Shown here: in pieces, positions 16,337 to 23,873 of the stretch | How positions within the stretch are numbered: position 1 is the first letter of the stretch | How the letters are laid out: the number at the start of each line of letters is the position of its first letter | Assembly: GCA_039819065.1 (NCBI GenBank) | Contig: JBCBSS010000126.1 | Span: 1-24,005, forward strand | Origin: JBCBSS01 sp039819065 | Lineage (GTDB): Bacteria; Bacteroidota; Bacteroidia; Cytophagales; Cyclobacteriaceae | Reading direction: 5' to 3' | Length of the DNA: 24,005 nucleotides | Notes under the pieces: model-generated | The model's input: the letters and a program-made list of their open reading frames with translations, nothing else | The model's database searches: none | Told to the model about the DNA's origin: nothing | Made by a program: the position numbers and the translations under genes

Positions 16337-16753
16337 CTAGTTGGCAAAAATCTGGCTCTTATCTTTGAATGATTTGAATTCTAAAGCATTGCCACTTGGG
16401 TCGAGAAAAAACATGGTGGCCTGTTCACCCACCTCTCCTTCAAATCGTATATGAGGCTCAATGATAAAATTAATCTCCTCTTTGCGAAGCTTATCGGCAA
16501 GCTGGTGCCATTGATCCCAATCAAGTATAGCGCCGAAGTGCCTCACAGGCACTTGATCTCCGTCTACTTCATTCTTTTTGGCCTCCCTAACTTCCTCTGG
16601 CTTTAAATGAGCTGTCACTTGGTGACCAAAAAAGTCAAAATCGATCCAACGCTCGGACGTTCTACCTACTTTGCATCCCAATAGATCGTGAAAGAAAGCG
16701 TGTGTGGCCTGCAAATCAGAAACCGGAAATGCCAAATGGAATGGAGTACTCAT
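16337..16753 (-). CDS. VOC family (glyoxalase/bleomycin-resistance fold) protein
   Basis: A 138-aa protein with the paired beta-alpha-beta-beta-beta modules of the vicinal oxygen chelate superfamily. Likely metal ligands are H6 (FHLAFPV), H49, H72 (VRHFGAIL) and E125 (GNALEFKSF), placed as in metal-dependent members. The conserved FLDPSGNALEFK segment near the end is diagnostic. The superfamily includes glyoxalase I, dioxygenases and antibiotic-binding proteins, so the reaction cannot be named. There is no signal peptide, so it is cytoplasmic. It follows the DUF3857 gene on the same strand after 52 bp and may share its transcript, though its link to that envelope protein is unclear. Confidence 0.88.
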   Translation of the reverse strand: MSTPFHLAFPVSDLQATHAFFHDLLGCKVGRTSERWIDFDFFGHQVTAHLKPEEVREAKKNEVDGDQVPVRHFGAILDWDQWHQLADKLRKEEINFIIEPHIRFEGEVGEQATMFFLDPSGNALEFKSFKDKSQIFAN

Positions 16754-16805
16754 GGATAGTCGCTTTAAAATCGTCCTGAAGATAACTTATTCGACGTCAA
16801 AAACA

Positions 16806-18755
16806 TCAGTTACCAATCTTTTCTAAAACAATGGGTTCATTCAGCTTGGAAATGATCAAGTCGTAAAACTCTTGCAGATTTGAATAGTATCTCAACGGAA
16901 TGAACCTCCTTTTAAGGGTTACTTTGGTGCTCATTTGAAGTCGATTCCCTAAAGGCAATACCTGATAGGTGAAGGTGCCATAATTATTAGGCAGTTTGGT
17001 ACTTACTTCTTTGGGTACGTTTGCCACCTCATAGTCTTTAGGGATATCAATGGTGGCTTTATAGTTGAATTGATAGGAATATGGAAATTCTACCGGATAT
17101 TCTCTATGCTGACTTTTGAAAGGATTGTTTTCAAATCGGTTAACCTGCACAGGTTTAAAGTAGACCAGCCGATCAGGTTTTGCATCAGAATGGCGATCAA
17201 CATAGAAATATTTGATCTTCAAGGGCTTTCCAAAATCCTCCAAGCCACTAACGGCCAAGGAGTCACTTTTTAATTTCTTAACACGCGTATCGAAGAATTG
17301 GCCAATAACGTTGGGTTGATCGGTGCTATATATCCTATGCCTTTTTTCTAGCGCCGCATATCCGGTCAGTTTGATATCAAAGTCGTTTTTAATTCGTTCC
17401 AAATCAGATAGGTCGATGTTAGCCACAACTACCTCTTCAGATAAGGCTGGCTCTTTGACCTTCACCCATTTCGGTTCGTTTTTATCAAGTAGGAAGACTT
17501 TTTCATTCAGATCTTCAAAATCCAATAGATTGTACGGCCTTAATTTGTCGGTGGCATCCAACATATACAACTTACCATTTAGCTCGGCGCAACCAATAAT
17601 TTGATTGAACTGTGATAATAGAGGAAAGCTGGTGTTTATTCTACCATGACTTCTAGTACGAACTAATGCCGGTTGCGCCTTAATGCCGGCACTTCGAAGC
17701 ATGGCGACAAGCAACAAGTTGATCTCAGCGCTATTGCCTTTCTTGGCTTCAACTAGTTCACGAAGATTCTTATCTGGAAATATGCGATAGCGCCCGTCCC
17801 ATTCTATCTGATTTTTGATCTCCTGGTATATGGCTTTCATAAGCCCAAGATCATTCATGGTATTTTCGACGTTCAAGCCGTTTAGTATGTCTGACGCCTT
17901 GGATGGCCTATTCAGGTATTTTTTTAAACTTTCAGCATCCAGGATTTCTTCCGATAATTTTTCCCAACTGTCGATCATCACGTTATGTGAGGGAGATTCG
18001 GAACCTAGGGCACTACTACCATAATTATAATAACTCTCCATTTGGAACTTGAGCATTTCGGTGTAGGTCTCGTAGTTGAATACGAACGGCTCATCCCTTA
18101 GCGAAGGCAAGTCGGTGAGTGCCCAACGATTGACCTGCTTACCAAGGTATTTTTCTGTCAACCTTCTACCCTGAAGAAAAGCGCGAAACTTAATGCCCGA
18201 TTCTATTTCGGCCCTGACTTCACTATTGAGTGTGGGGAGTTTGTTTTGAAAACGCCAGGCATCCAAGAAGCGATAGTTTTCCGAATAGAGCCGATATGTG
18301 TATTCTAGAATAGCGCCCTCACTAACCGATGGAAAAGTAAATTTGATGGCTTTCCAATCATCGTTAAGGTCTACTGTAAATATTTCTGACGAATGAATTT
18401 TGGTCTTTTTGATTTGCCCCTTTTCGCCTATGCTGATCGTTTGGGCTTTAACGTCGAATATCTTTTCGAATTTGTCCTTAGCGTAAAAAGGAATGGTTAT
18501 GTTGGCCTGATCAACACCTTCTTTGGATAATATTTTGATCCTTCGATACCGGTCAATGCTAACCGGCAGTCCGTAGGCAAGCTTTATAAGTCCATAATCT
18601 TTAAGAATAACGGCTGAGGCTTCAGGCTCATACTCACATTTTTGAAGGCGTATTTCCTCTTTGTTGACATTACCCCATTTGAAAGGTGCTGGCTGTGAGT
18701 GGACATTCCAACAGACACAAAAAAAACCTAGCCATATGCCAACAGCACGAATCAC
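16806..18755 (-). CDS. DUF3857 / transglutaminase-like fold exported protein, probably non-catalytic
   Basis: A 649-aa exported protein starting with GTG at 18755. The signal peptide runs to about residue 20 (cleavage near VHSQ). The N-terminal DUF3857 domain spans about 45-250, followed by a transglutaminase-like core at about 300-405 and a C-terminal DUF2569/DUF3858-like beta region. In the core, the segment normally carrying the catalytic Cys reads KKGNSAEINLLL (338-349), with no Cys. The position where His is expected falls near N384, and D400 of LDATD is kept. This suggests a binding rather than an enzymatic role, as in many Bacteroidota relatives. The start lies only 5 bp after the TPR gene stop, so the two are translationally linked, and the pair probably acts together in the periplasm. 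Confidence 0.85.
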   Translation of the reverse strand: MIRAVGIWLGFFCVCWNVHSQPAPFKWGNVNKEEIRLQKCEYEPEASAVILKDYGLIKLAYGLPVSIDRYRRIKILSKEGVDQANITIPFYAKDKFEKIFDVKAQTISIGEKGQIKKTKIHSSEIFTVDLNDDWKAIKFTFPSVSEGAILEYTYRLYSENYRFLDAWRFQNKLPTLNSEVRAEIESGIKFRAFLQGRRLTEKYLGKQVNRWALTDLPSLRDEPFVFNYETYTEMLKFQMESYYNYGSSALGSESPSHNVMIDSWEKLSEEILDAESLKKYLNRPSKASDILNGLNVENTMNDLGLMKAIYQEIKNQIEWDGRYRIFPDKNLRELVEAKKGNSAEINLLLVAMLRSAGIKAQPALVRTRSHGRINTSFPLLSQFNQIIGCAELNGKLYMLDATDKLRPYNLLDFEDLNEKVFLLDKNEPKWVKVKEPALSEEVVVANIDLSDLERIKNDFDIKLTGYAALEKRHRIYSTDQPNVIGQFFDTRVKKLKSDSLAVSGLEDFGKPLKIKYFYVDRHSDAKPDRLVYFKPVQVNRFENNPFKSQHREYPVEFPYSYQFNYKATIDIPKDYEVANVPKEVSTKLPNNYGTFTYQVLPLGNRLQMSTKVTLKRRFIPLRYYSNLQEFYDLIISKLNEPIVLEKIGN

Positions 18756-18760
18756 TTATA

Positions 18761-19876
18761 TTATTTACAATGTTTTTTTATGAAATCGTAAGCGTCCTCA
18801 GACCCAAGCTCTACAGAAGTATTTAAATCTAAGCAGCCATCGTAGTTGTCTCCCAATTTGATCTTTATTAAACCTCTTTGCAGGTAGGTTTCCGGATCAC
18901 TGGGATATAGCTCGATGGAGATAGAATAATCTTCTATAGCACCGTCGTAATTTTCCATATCACCTTTGGCTAAGGCGCGATTATCATAATAAACCGGATT
19001 TTCAGGATCTAGTTCAATGGCCTTGCTGTAGTCATCCACTGCCTGTTGGTACTGCTTTAAATTGTACTTGATTACACCCCTAAAATTATAAGTGTCCGGA
19101 TCCTCGGCATATAACTCAATCGATTTATCATAATCGGCTAAGGCACCTTCGAAATTTTCTAACGAACTTTTGGCCAAAGCGCGGTTTTCGTATTTGATAG
19201 CATCTTCAGCATCCATTTTGATGGCCTGATCATAATCCTTGATCGCCCCTTCAAGGTCACCCGAGTTGAATTTTGCCACCCCACGATAGTTATAGGCTTC
19301 TGGATCGTTATTATCTAGCTCGATCGACTTGTTGTAGTCATCAATCGCTCCAACGTATTCATCCAATTCTGCCCGGATGATGCCACGATTGAAGTACTTA
19401 TCTGCATCTTTTGGATCTAATTCTATGGCTTTGGAAAAATCGAAGAAAGCCCCCTCAAGGTCTTCAAGGTTGTATTTGGCAAAAGCACGACCGCTGAAGG
19501 CTTCGGCCAATTTCGGATTCTTTGTTATGGCCTTGTCAAAATCTTCCAAAGCACCATAATCATCACCAAGGTTGAATTTTGCCTCACCGCGGTTCATGTA
19601 AGCTTCCGCGAAAGTGGTATCGAGATCGATGGCAAAATTGTAGTCTCCAATGGCACCGTAGTAATCTTCCAGTTCGTTTTTGCAAAAGCCTCTTTTGTTG
19701 TAAGCCTCTTTGAACTTCGGGTTAGCTTCTATTGCCTTGTTAAGGTCTAGTTGAGCTTCGCTATAGGCTTCTTTCTCAATATCCTTCAAGGCATTTTCGT
19801 AGTGCTCCTTGTCGGATTGGGCGAAGGCAAACGAGGAAATGATCAATGTGAATAATAAAATAGCAGTTCTCTTCAT
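18761..19876 (-). CDS. Secreted tetratricopeptide-repeat protein with ten TPRs
   Basis: A 371-aa protein. A Sec signal peptide (MKRTAILLFTLIISSFAFAQ) is followed almost wholly by ten 34-residue TPR units from about residue 25 to 360, then a short tail ending KKHCK. Units share the Y.NRG..K..L.....A..DY..AI.LDP pattern, with Asp- and Glu-rich surfaces. Units 6-7 resemble units 8-9 as pairs, so a 68-residue double unit appears to have duplicated. TPR solenoids bind peptides or other proteins. The gene precedes the DUF3857 gene by 5 bp, implying a shared transcript and perhaps a joint complex. Location is periplasmic or outer-membrane associated. No enzymatic domain is present. Confidence 0.92.
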   Translation of the reverse strand: MKRTAILLFTLIISSFAFAQSDKEHYENALKDIEKEAYSEAQLDLNKAIEANPKFKEAYNKRGFCKNELEDYYGAIGDYNFAIDLDTTFAEAYMNRGEAKFNLGDDYGALEDFDKAITKNPKLAEAFSGRAFAKYNLEDLEGAFFDFSKAIELDPKDADKYFNRGIIRAELDEYVGAIDDYNKSIELDNNDPEAYNYRGVAKFNSGDLEGAIKDYDQAIKMDAEDAIKYENRALAKSSLENFEGALADYDKSIELYAEDPDTYNFRGVIKYNLKQYQQAVDDYSKAIELDPENPVYYDNRALAKGDMENYDGAIEDYSISIELYPSDPETYLQRGLIKIKLGDNYDGCLDLNTSVELGSEDAYDFIKKHCK

Positions 19877-19892
19877 TAGAAAGTTTGTTTAA

Positions 19893-19951
19893 TCTGCCTT
19901 CGCGGCTGCTTGCGCCATCGCTAAAGCTATTTGCGGCACGCGATTGGCAGA
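19893..19951. repeat. REP-like GC-rich imperfect palindrome
   Basis: The arms TCTGCC (19893-19898) and GGCAGA (19946-19951) are inverted copies. Just inside, TCGCG (19900-19904) and CGCGA (19939-19943) are also inverted copies, giving 11 paired bases broken by a small internal loop. The 59-bp element is 59% G+C (35 of 59 by hand count), clearly above its surroundings. It lies directly upstream of the TPR gene. Such properties fit interspersed palindromic repeats, but only one copy is visible in the window. Confidence 0.5.
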
Positions 19952-20159
19952 CGAGAAGGTTGTGGTTTAATTCCTTGGGACTTTGCCCCGAAAGCTCATA
20001 TCCAGGATTCTACCCTGGGATTTATACCATTTATTGCGCAGTAGCTCTGAATAAGACAACGACGCAATACCAGCTAAAAATAAAAAGAATCTTCAAGTAA
20101 TATGGCAACGGGTTCATTAATAGCTGGAATAAGCTATAGCAAAAACCACAGCAAAATTT
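19952..20159. other. Non-coding stretch with minor hairpins
   Basis: No convincing gene is seen. Two small dyads occur: TCCAGG/CCTGGGA around 20001-20020 and a perfect ATAGCT/AGCTAT pair at 20120-20137 with a 6-nt loop. The first may belong with the palindrome to its left as one longer intergenic repeat. The second could weakly terminate the minus-strand gene ending at 20160, but it lacks a good U tract. Confidence 0.35.
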
Positions 20160-20399
20160 TTAGTTATACTCTTTTTTGCGCTGAGCCAGATTGTAGACGA
20201 TTACCACGGTAAGAAAAAGCAGGAGGAGCTTGCTAAGGCTATGATCAAAAAACCACCATTTGATCTGAACAAGCTTGTACCAAAACACATCGAATGGATT
20301 GAACAGGAAGTCAATAAAATGAAAACCAAAAAAGATTCGTGGATAGAAGAAAACCACGAAAAACAAGAATAAGATGAGAATGAGACCCCTGTTAGTCAT
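20160..20399 (-). CDS. Small two-helix membrane protein, unknown function
   Basis: A 79-aa protein from the ATG at 20399; the frame is open to a TTG at 20444, but that extension overlaps a good promoter. There are two hydrophobic segments, at about 4-25 (rich in Phe) and about 53-70, with an aromatic linker (FNPFDVFWYKLVQIKWWFF). The C-terminal tail is charged (QRKKEYN). The shape fits a membrane hairpin with the tail in the cytoplasm. I recognise no family. It lies 100 bp downstream of the doxX-like gene on the same strand but has its own candidate promoter. The high Phe/Trp content and good signals make it a plausible gene. Confidence 0.55.
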   Translation of the reverse strand: MTNRGLILILFLFFVVFFYPRIFFGFHFIDFLFNPFDVFWYKLVQIKWWFFDHSLSKLLLLFLTVVIVYNLAQRKKEYN

Positions 20400-20412
20400 A
20401 TTCTGATTTTTA

Positions 20413-20446
20413 CAAAATTTACACAATGATCGAGTGATTTGCAAAA
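20413..20446 (-). promoter_or_regulatory. Candidate promoter of the small membrane protein
   Basis: The minus strand shows TTTTG at 20446-20442, a 20-nt spacer and TAAATTTTG at 20421-20413. This is close to TTTG-N20-TAnnTTTG, with one extra base in the -7 box. It ends 13 nt before the ATG at 20399 and supports that start over the upstream TTG. Confidence 0.45.
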
Positions 20447-20498
20447 TATGCTAGCAGAGGCCTTTGATATCTAATGTTTAAGAACGTTCGAAACTAGC

Positions 20499-20879
20499 TT
20501 AGGCTTTCAAGATACACTCGAACCTTGATTTGTTCATAAAGGCCAAGACTAGCCACAGTACGGCAGCGAATACACCCGCCGGTGCGCTGGCTGGGTCAAG
20601 AAATATATGGAACATCAGAATGTTGACAATGATGGGCCCTAAAAGGATCAATGCCAATGGCAAAAACCTGTTGGTCAGAATTAGCAATCCGGTCAGCACT
20701 TCTACGCCACCCACAACTTTGATCATGCCATGATTGAAAAGAAGCTCCATAAAAGCCTTTGCCGGACCTTGCAGCTCAAAGTTGGGAATAAAACCGAAGA
20801 ATTTGTTGAGGCCAAATACAGTCATCATCAGGCCTAAAAGTACCCTGGCGATAATGCCTACAATTTTTTTTGCGTTCAT
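20499..20879 (-). CDS. DoxX family membrane protein
   Basis: A 126-aa integral membrane protein with four hydrophobic helices at about 7-24, 50-68, 72-92 and 99-114. The first helix carries the DoxX-type pattern R.LLG..MTVFGLNKF, and a second conserved stretch reads GGVEVLTGLLIL. DoxX/DoxD relatives include subunits of thiosulfate:quinone oxidoreductase and many uncharacterised membrane proteins, so a precise reaction cannot be assigned. It is divergent from the amidohydrolase gene, with 147 bp between the starts. The length is normal for the family. Confidence 0.82.
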   Translation of the reverse strand: MNAKKIVGIIARVLLGLMMTVFGLNKFFGFIPNFELQGPAKAFMELLFNHGMIKVVGGVEVLTGLLILTNRFLPLALILLGPIIVNILMFHIFLDPASAPAGVFAAVLWLVLAFMNKSRFECILKA

Positions 20880-21026
20880 GGTTTGTAAGTTTAGTGATTA
20901 AACAATCTACCGTAGTTGGTTATTAATTGGGTGTGAGTTAAAGAATATAGATGATAAAAATTGTAAAGAACGATACACTTTCATCTGTGTAAGCCCGTAT
21001 AATCCTCTAATTGAGAAAATCGAACG

Positions 21027-22178
21027 ATGATGAAAAAATTATTTTTGGCTAAGCTTTGTATGCTGTCCACACTGATGTCATGCTTCGGGCAAGGTGGTAA
21101 TAGCCGATCAGGAGAAAAAAGGATGGATTTTGAAAAGTACAATCCGCCCTCCACGCTGATAGTTCCGGAGAACATAGTAACCAGGGCCAAATATCCTTTT
21201 ATAGATGTTCATAACCACCAGTACGGCATGCCAGATCAAGACCTGGATGAATTGATCGAAGAAATGGATAAGCTTAATATGGCTGTGATGGTCAATTTGA
21301 GTGGGAGAGGATTCAGAAGGGTAGCAGGTAATTTTGATGTGCAGGGAACAGACTATTTGAAAAGGGCTGTTCAAAATGCCGAAAGAACGGCATCGAATCG
21401 ATTCATCGTTTTCACCAATATTTCATTTGAAGGTATTGGCAGTTCTGGTTGGGAGGAGAAAGCCGTAAGGGAACTGGAAGAAGATGTCAAGAATGGCGCT
21501 AATGGCTTAAAGATATACAAGAGCCTTGGTTTGAGCGTTCGCGATACTAAAGGTAAACGAGTAGCGGTAAATGATCCGCGCCTCGACCCGATTTGGGCCA
21601 AATGCGGCGAATTAGGCATTCCGGTTTTGATTCATTCCGCAGACCCTAAGCCTTTCTGGCAGCCCCATGACGAAAATAACGAGCGCTGGCTGGAGCTAAA
21701 ATTGAGACCAAGAAGGAAAAGAAGCGATACAAACCCCGCTCCCTGGGAGCAAATAATCCAGGAACAACACAATATGTTCAGGAAACACTCTAAAACCAAG
21801 TTCATCAATGCTCATATGGGTTGGTTCGCCAATGACCTGCAGAAGCTAGGCGAACTATTGGATGCTATGCCAAATATGTACGTGGAAATAGGAGCGATCA
21901 TAGCTGAATTGGGCCGTCAACCTAGAAATGCCAAAAAATTCCTCACCAAATATCAAAACCGTGTGTTGTTTGGCAAAGATTCATGGAATCCAGATGAGTA
22001 TCATACTTATTTCAGAGTGCTGGAAACCGACGATGAATATTTCCCTTACTATAAAAAGTATCACGCCTATTGGAAGATGTACGGGCTCGATCTATCTGAT
22101 GAGGTACTGAAAAAAATATACTACAAAAACGCCTTGAAGGTCATTCCCAACATAGATGCTTCGGCATTTCCTAAATAG
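21027..22178 (+). CDS. Amidohydrolase family lipoprotein (PF04909 type)
   Basis: A 383-aa exported metal-dependent hydrolase. The N-terminus is a signal peptide with lipobox-like LMSC and Cys19; Met at -2 is unusual, so lipidation is likely but not certain. The TIM-barrel motifs are FIDVHNH (H62, H64), LKIYKSLG (K162), VLIHSADP (H203), FINAHMGW (H263) and LFGKDSW (D318). These are the metal-ligand and catalytic positions expected for amidohydrolase_2/ACMSD-like enzymes. The substrate is unknown. The family covers decarboxylases and hydrolases of cyclic or aromatic compounds, and an exported form suggests a periplasmic substrate. Divergent from doxX and followed by a lipoprotein gene after 92 bp. 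Confidence 0.88.
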   Translation: MMKKLFLAKLCMLSTLMSCFGQGGNSRSGEKRMDFEKYNPPSTLIVPENIVTRAKYPFIDVHNHQYGMPDQDLDELIEEMDKLNMAVMVNLSGRGFRRVAGNFDVQGTDYLKRAVQNAERTASNRFIVFTNISFEGIGSSGWEEKAVRELEEDVKNGANGLKIYKSLGLSVRDTKGKRVAVNDPRLDPIWAKCGELGIPVLIHSADPKPFWQPHDENNERWLELKLRPRRKRSDTNPAPWEQIIQEQHNMFRKHSKTKFINAHMGWFANDLQKLGELLDAMPNMYVEIGAIIAELGRQPRNAKKFLTKYQNRVLFGKDSWNPDEYHTYFRVLETDDEYFPYYKKYHAYWKMYGLDLSDEVLKKIYYKNALKVIPNIDASAFPK

Positions 22179-22270
22179 TAACTCAATCAAGATTAACCAT
22201 ACAAACTTTCACAAAAGAAGTTTTGGCCGCATATTTGAAAGTATTCCAAGGCGGACTTATCAAAAGATTT

Positions 22271-22732
22271 ATGAGGAGATTAATTAAGGCCCTAGTGGTT
22301 ACAGTGTTGATAGCCAGCGTGCTGACGGCTTGCAAAAAGCCTGATAAGAATGTTGTTTTTCGTAGAATAGATAATATCAGGGTCAACGAGCTTAGGGGTA
22401 CCAAAGTCCATTTGGTGGCAGAAGCAGTCTTCAATAATCCTAATGATGTGAAGATGAACCTTAAAGAGGCTGACATTGATGTCTATCTGGATGGCAAAAA
22501 AGTAGCTTCACTTCAACAAACCTTCAAAGTCAAAATACCCAAAATGAGCGATTTTAAGGTGCCGGTGGATGTACGGTTTGATTTGAAATCATCAGGGGTA
22601 ATTAATGGACTTTTAAGCCTCATCAATGGAAAGAAAAGGGAATTAGAATACAAAGGGGAAATAAAGGTGGGTATTCATGGCGTAACCATAAAGGCTCCCG
22701 TAGAATACAAAGCCAAGGTTGGCTTTAGGTAA
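22271..22732 (+). CDS. LEA14-like (WHy domain) lipoprotein
   Basis: A 153-aa lipoprotein. I chose the ATG at 22271 rather than an upstream TTG at 22223 because the signal peptide starts there: basic MRRLIK, a hydrophobic core, then lipobox LTAC with Cys21. The mature part is one LEA type 2/WHy beta-sandwich, with the signature AEAVFNNPNDVKMNLKEADI in its first half and repeated amphipathic strands to the end. Such proteins are linked to desiccation or envelope stress in other organisms; the role in Bacteroidota is not established. It lies 92 bp after the amidohydrolase gene and ends just before a candidate promoter for the kinase gene. Confidence 0.85.
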   Translation: MRRLIKALVVTVLIASVLTACKKPDKNVVFRRIDNIRVNELRGTKVHLVAEAVFNNPNDVKMNLKEADIDVYLDGKKVASLQQTFKVKIPKMSDFKVPVDVRFDLKSSGVINGLLSLINGKKRELEYKGEIKVGIHGVTIKAPVEYKAKVGFR

Positions 22733-22734
22733 AA

Positions 22735-22742
22735 TAACTTTG
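22735..22742 (+). promoter_or_regulatory. Bacteroidota -7 promoter element for the sensor kinase
   Basis: TAACTTTG is an exact TAnnTTTG match, starting 2 bp after the lipoprotein stop codon and about 88 bp before the kinase ATG. A TTG at 22719-22721 is only 13 nt upstream, shorter than usual, so the -33 part is weak. Confidence 0.4.
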
Positions 22743-22829
22743 TTCAAGCCTCTCTGAATAGATTGTTAAATAGAAGAATTGTTACTATAATTAAAGAACA
22801 ACCGAAATATTCCGCCTTTCAACTGATTC

Positions 22830-23831
22830 ATGATTTTTTTGTCTACACTGCTTCAAACGCCGCTAATTCTTTCGGTCGATGGCCTTGACCTGTCCGGTGT
22901 AGTTTTCATGCAGGTAGAAGAGTCTTCCCGGTTGTTGAATTCTAACCTTTCTCTGGCCATCATTATTTTCTTGTTGCTATTGGCTATTCTGGTCTCCATT
23001 GGTTTTCAGCAAAAAAGAAAGGCCAACATTGAACTGCACAGAAAGAACAGGCTGATCGAAGAGCAGACCCAGCTGATTACAGAAAAGAATAAGACCCTTG
23101 AAGAGCAAAATCAGCGATTGAAGCAACTCAATGAGGAAAAGAATAATATTATCGGTGTAGTATCACATGACTTAAAATCACCCCTCAATCGCATTTTTGC
23201 ACTGTCCAACCTAATACTTCTGACCGGCGAGAATTTAAATCCTGACCAGAAAGATTACCTGGAGAAAATGCATCAAGTGGTGAAAGACGGCTTAGACCTC
23301 ATCAGAAACCTGCTGGATATCAGGGCCATTGAGGATAAGGGCATAGAAATGCGGTATGAGGAGCTTGACATCTGCGATTTTCTGACTAGAATGGTCAAAA
23401 ACTATAAATCCATCGCTGAAAAGAAGCAGATGAAAATCTACTACTCGGGAGAAATTTCTGAATTTAACCTACATAGCGACTATCAATACCTCAACAGAAT
23501 ATTCGATAACCTCATCTCCAATGCGGTCAAGTTTGCGCCGCAAGGCAGCAAAGTGTACGTCAAGATGTTTGAGTATGACGACCATGTAAAAGTGGAAGTG
23601 ATAGATCAAGGACCCGGAATTTCGGATGATGATAAGAAAAAGCTATTTCAGAAATTCCAATTACTTAGCGCTAGGCCGACAGGAGGAGAAAGCTCAACTG
23701 GTTTAGGGCTATCAATTACCAAGTCATTGGTAGAAAAGCTGGGCGGTAAGATTTATTGTGAGAGTACATTGGGGGAAGGTTCGAAGTTTTCCGTGGAGCT
23801 ACCCAAACAGCCTGAGGAACAATTATCTTAA
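22830..23831 (+). CDS. Sensor histidine kinase
   Basis: A 333-aa transmembrane kinase. The N-terminus (about 1-25) is hydrophobic and may be a signal sequence. A clear membrane helix spans about 40-60, followed by a charged coiled coil at 61-103. The HisKA domain has SHDLKSPLNR (phosphoacceptor H113). The HATPase domain has the N-box DNLISNAVKFAP, G1 DQGPGIS, F-box LFQKFQ and G2 STGLGLSI. The extracytoplasmic part is very short, so it may sense membrane state or work with a partner. A convergent response regulator begins its visible 3' end 42 bp away and could be its partner. Start at the ATG at 22830; M27 is an alternative. Confidence 0.92.
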   Translation: MIFLSTLLQTPLILSVDGLDLSGVVFMQVEESSRLLNSNLSLAIIIFLLLLAILVSIGFQQKRKANIELHRKNRLIEEQTQLITEKNKTLEEQNQRLKQLNEEKNNIIGVVSHDLKSPLNRIFALSNLILLTGENLNPDQKDYLEKMHQVVKDGLDLIRNLLDIRAIEDKGIEMRYEELDICDFLTRMVKNYKSIAEKKQMKIYYSGEISEFNLHSDYQYLNRIFDNLISNAVKFAPQGSKVYVKMFEYDDHVKVEVIDQGPGISDDDKKKLFQKFQLLSARPTGGESSTGLGLSITKSLVEKLGGKIYCESTLGEGSKFSVELPKQPEEQLS

Positions 23832-23873
23832 GGGAGTTCTTTAATTCAGAAAAGTAGAAAAGGTTTTAAGAGA

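Noticed and set aside
19961..19973. TGTGGTTTAATTC, identical to a conserved stretch of 16S rRNA
   Set aside because: The match is only 13 nt and the flanks do not follow the rRNA sequence, so coincidence is more likely than an rRNA fragment.
19885..20100. 71-codon plus-strand open frame over the palindrome region
   Set aside because: The product shows no domain, and the DNA is better explained as inverted repeats in non-coding sequence.
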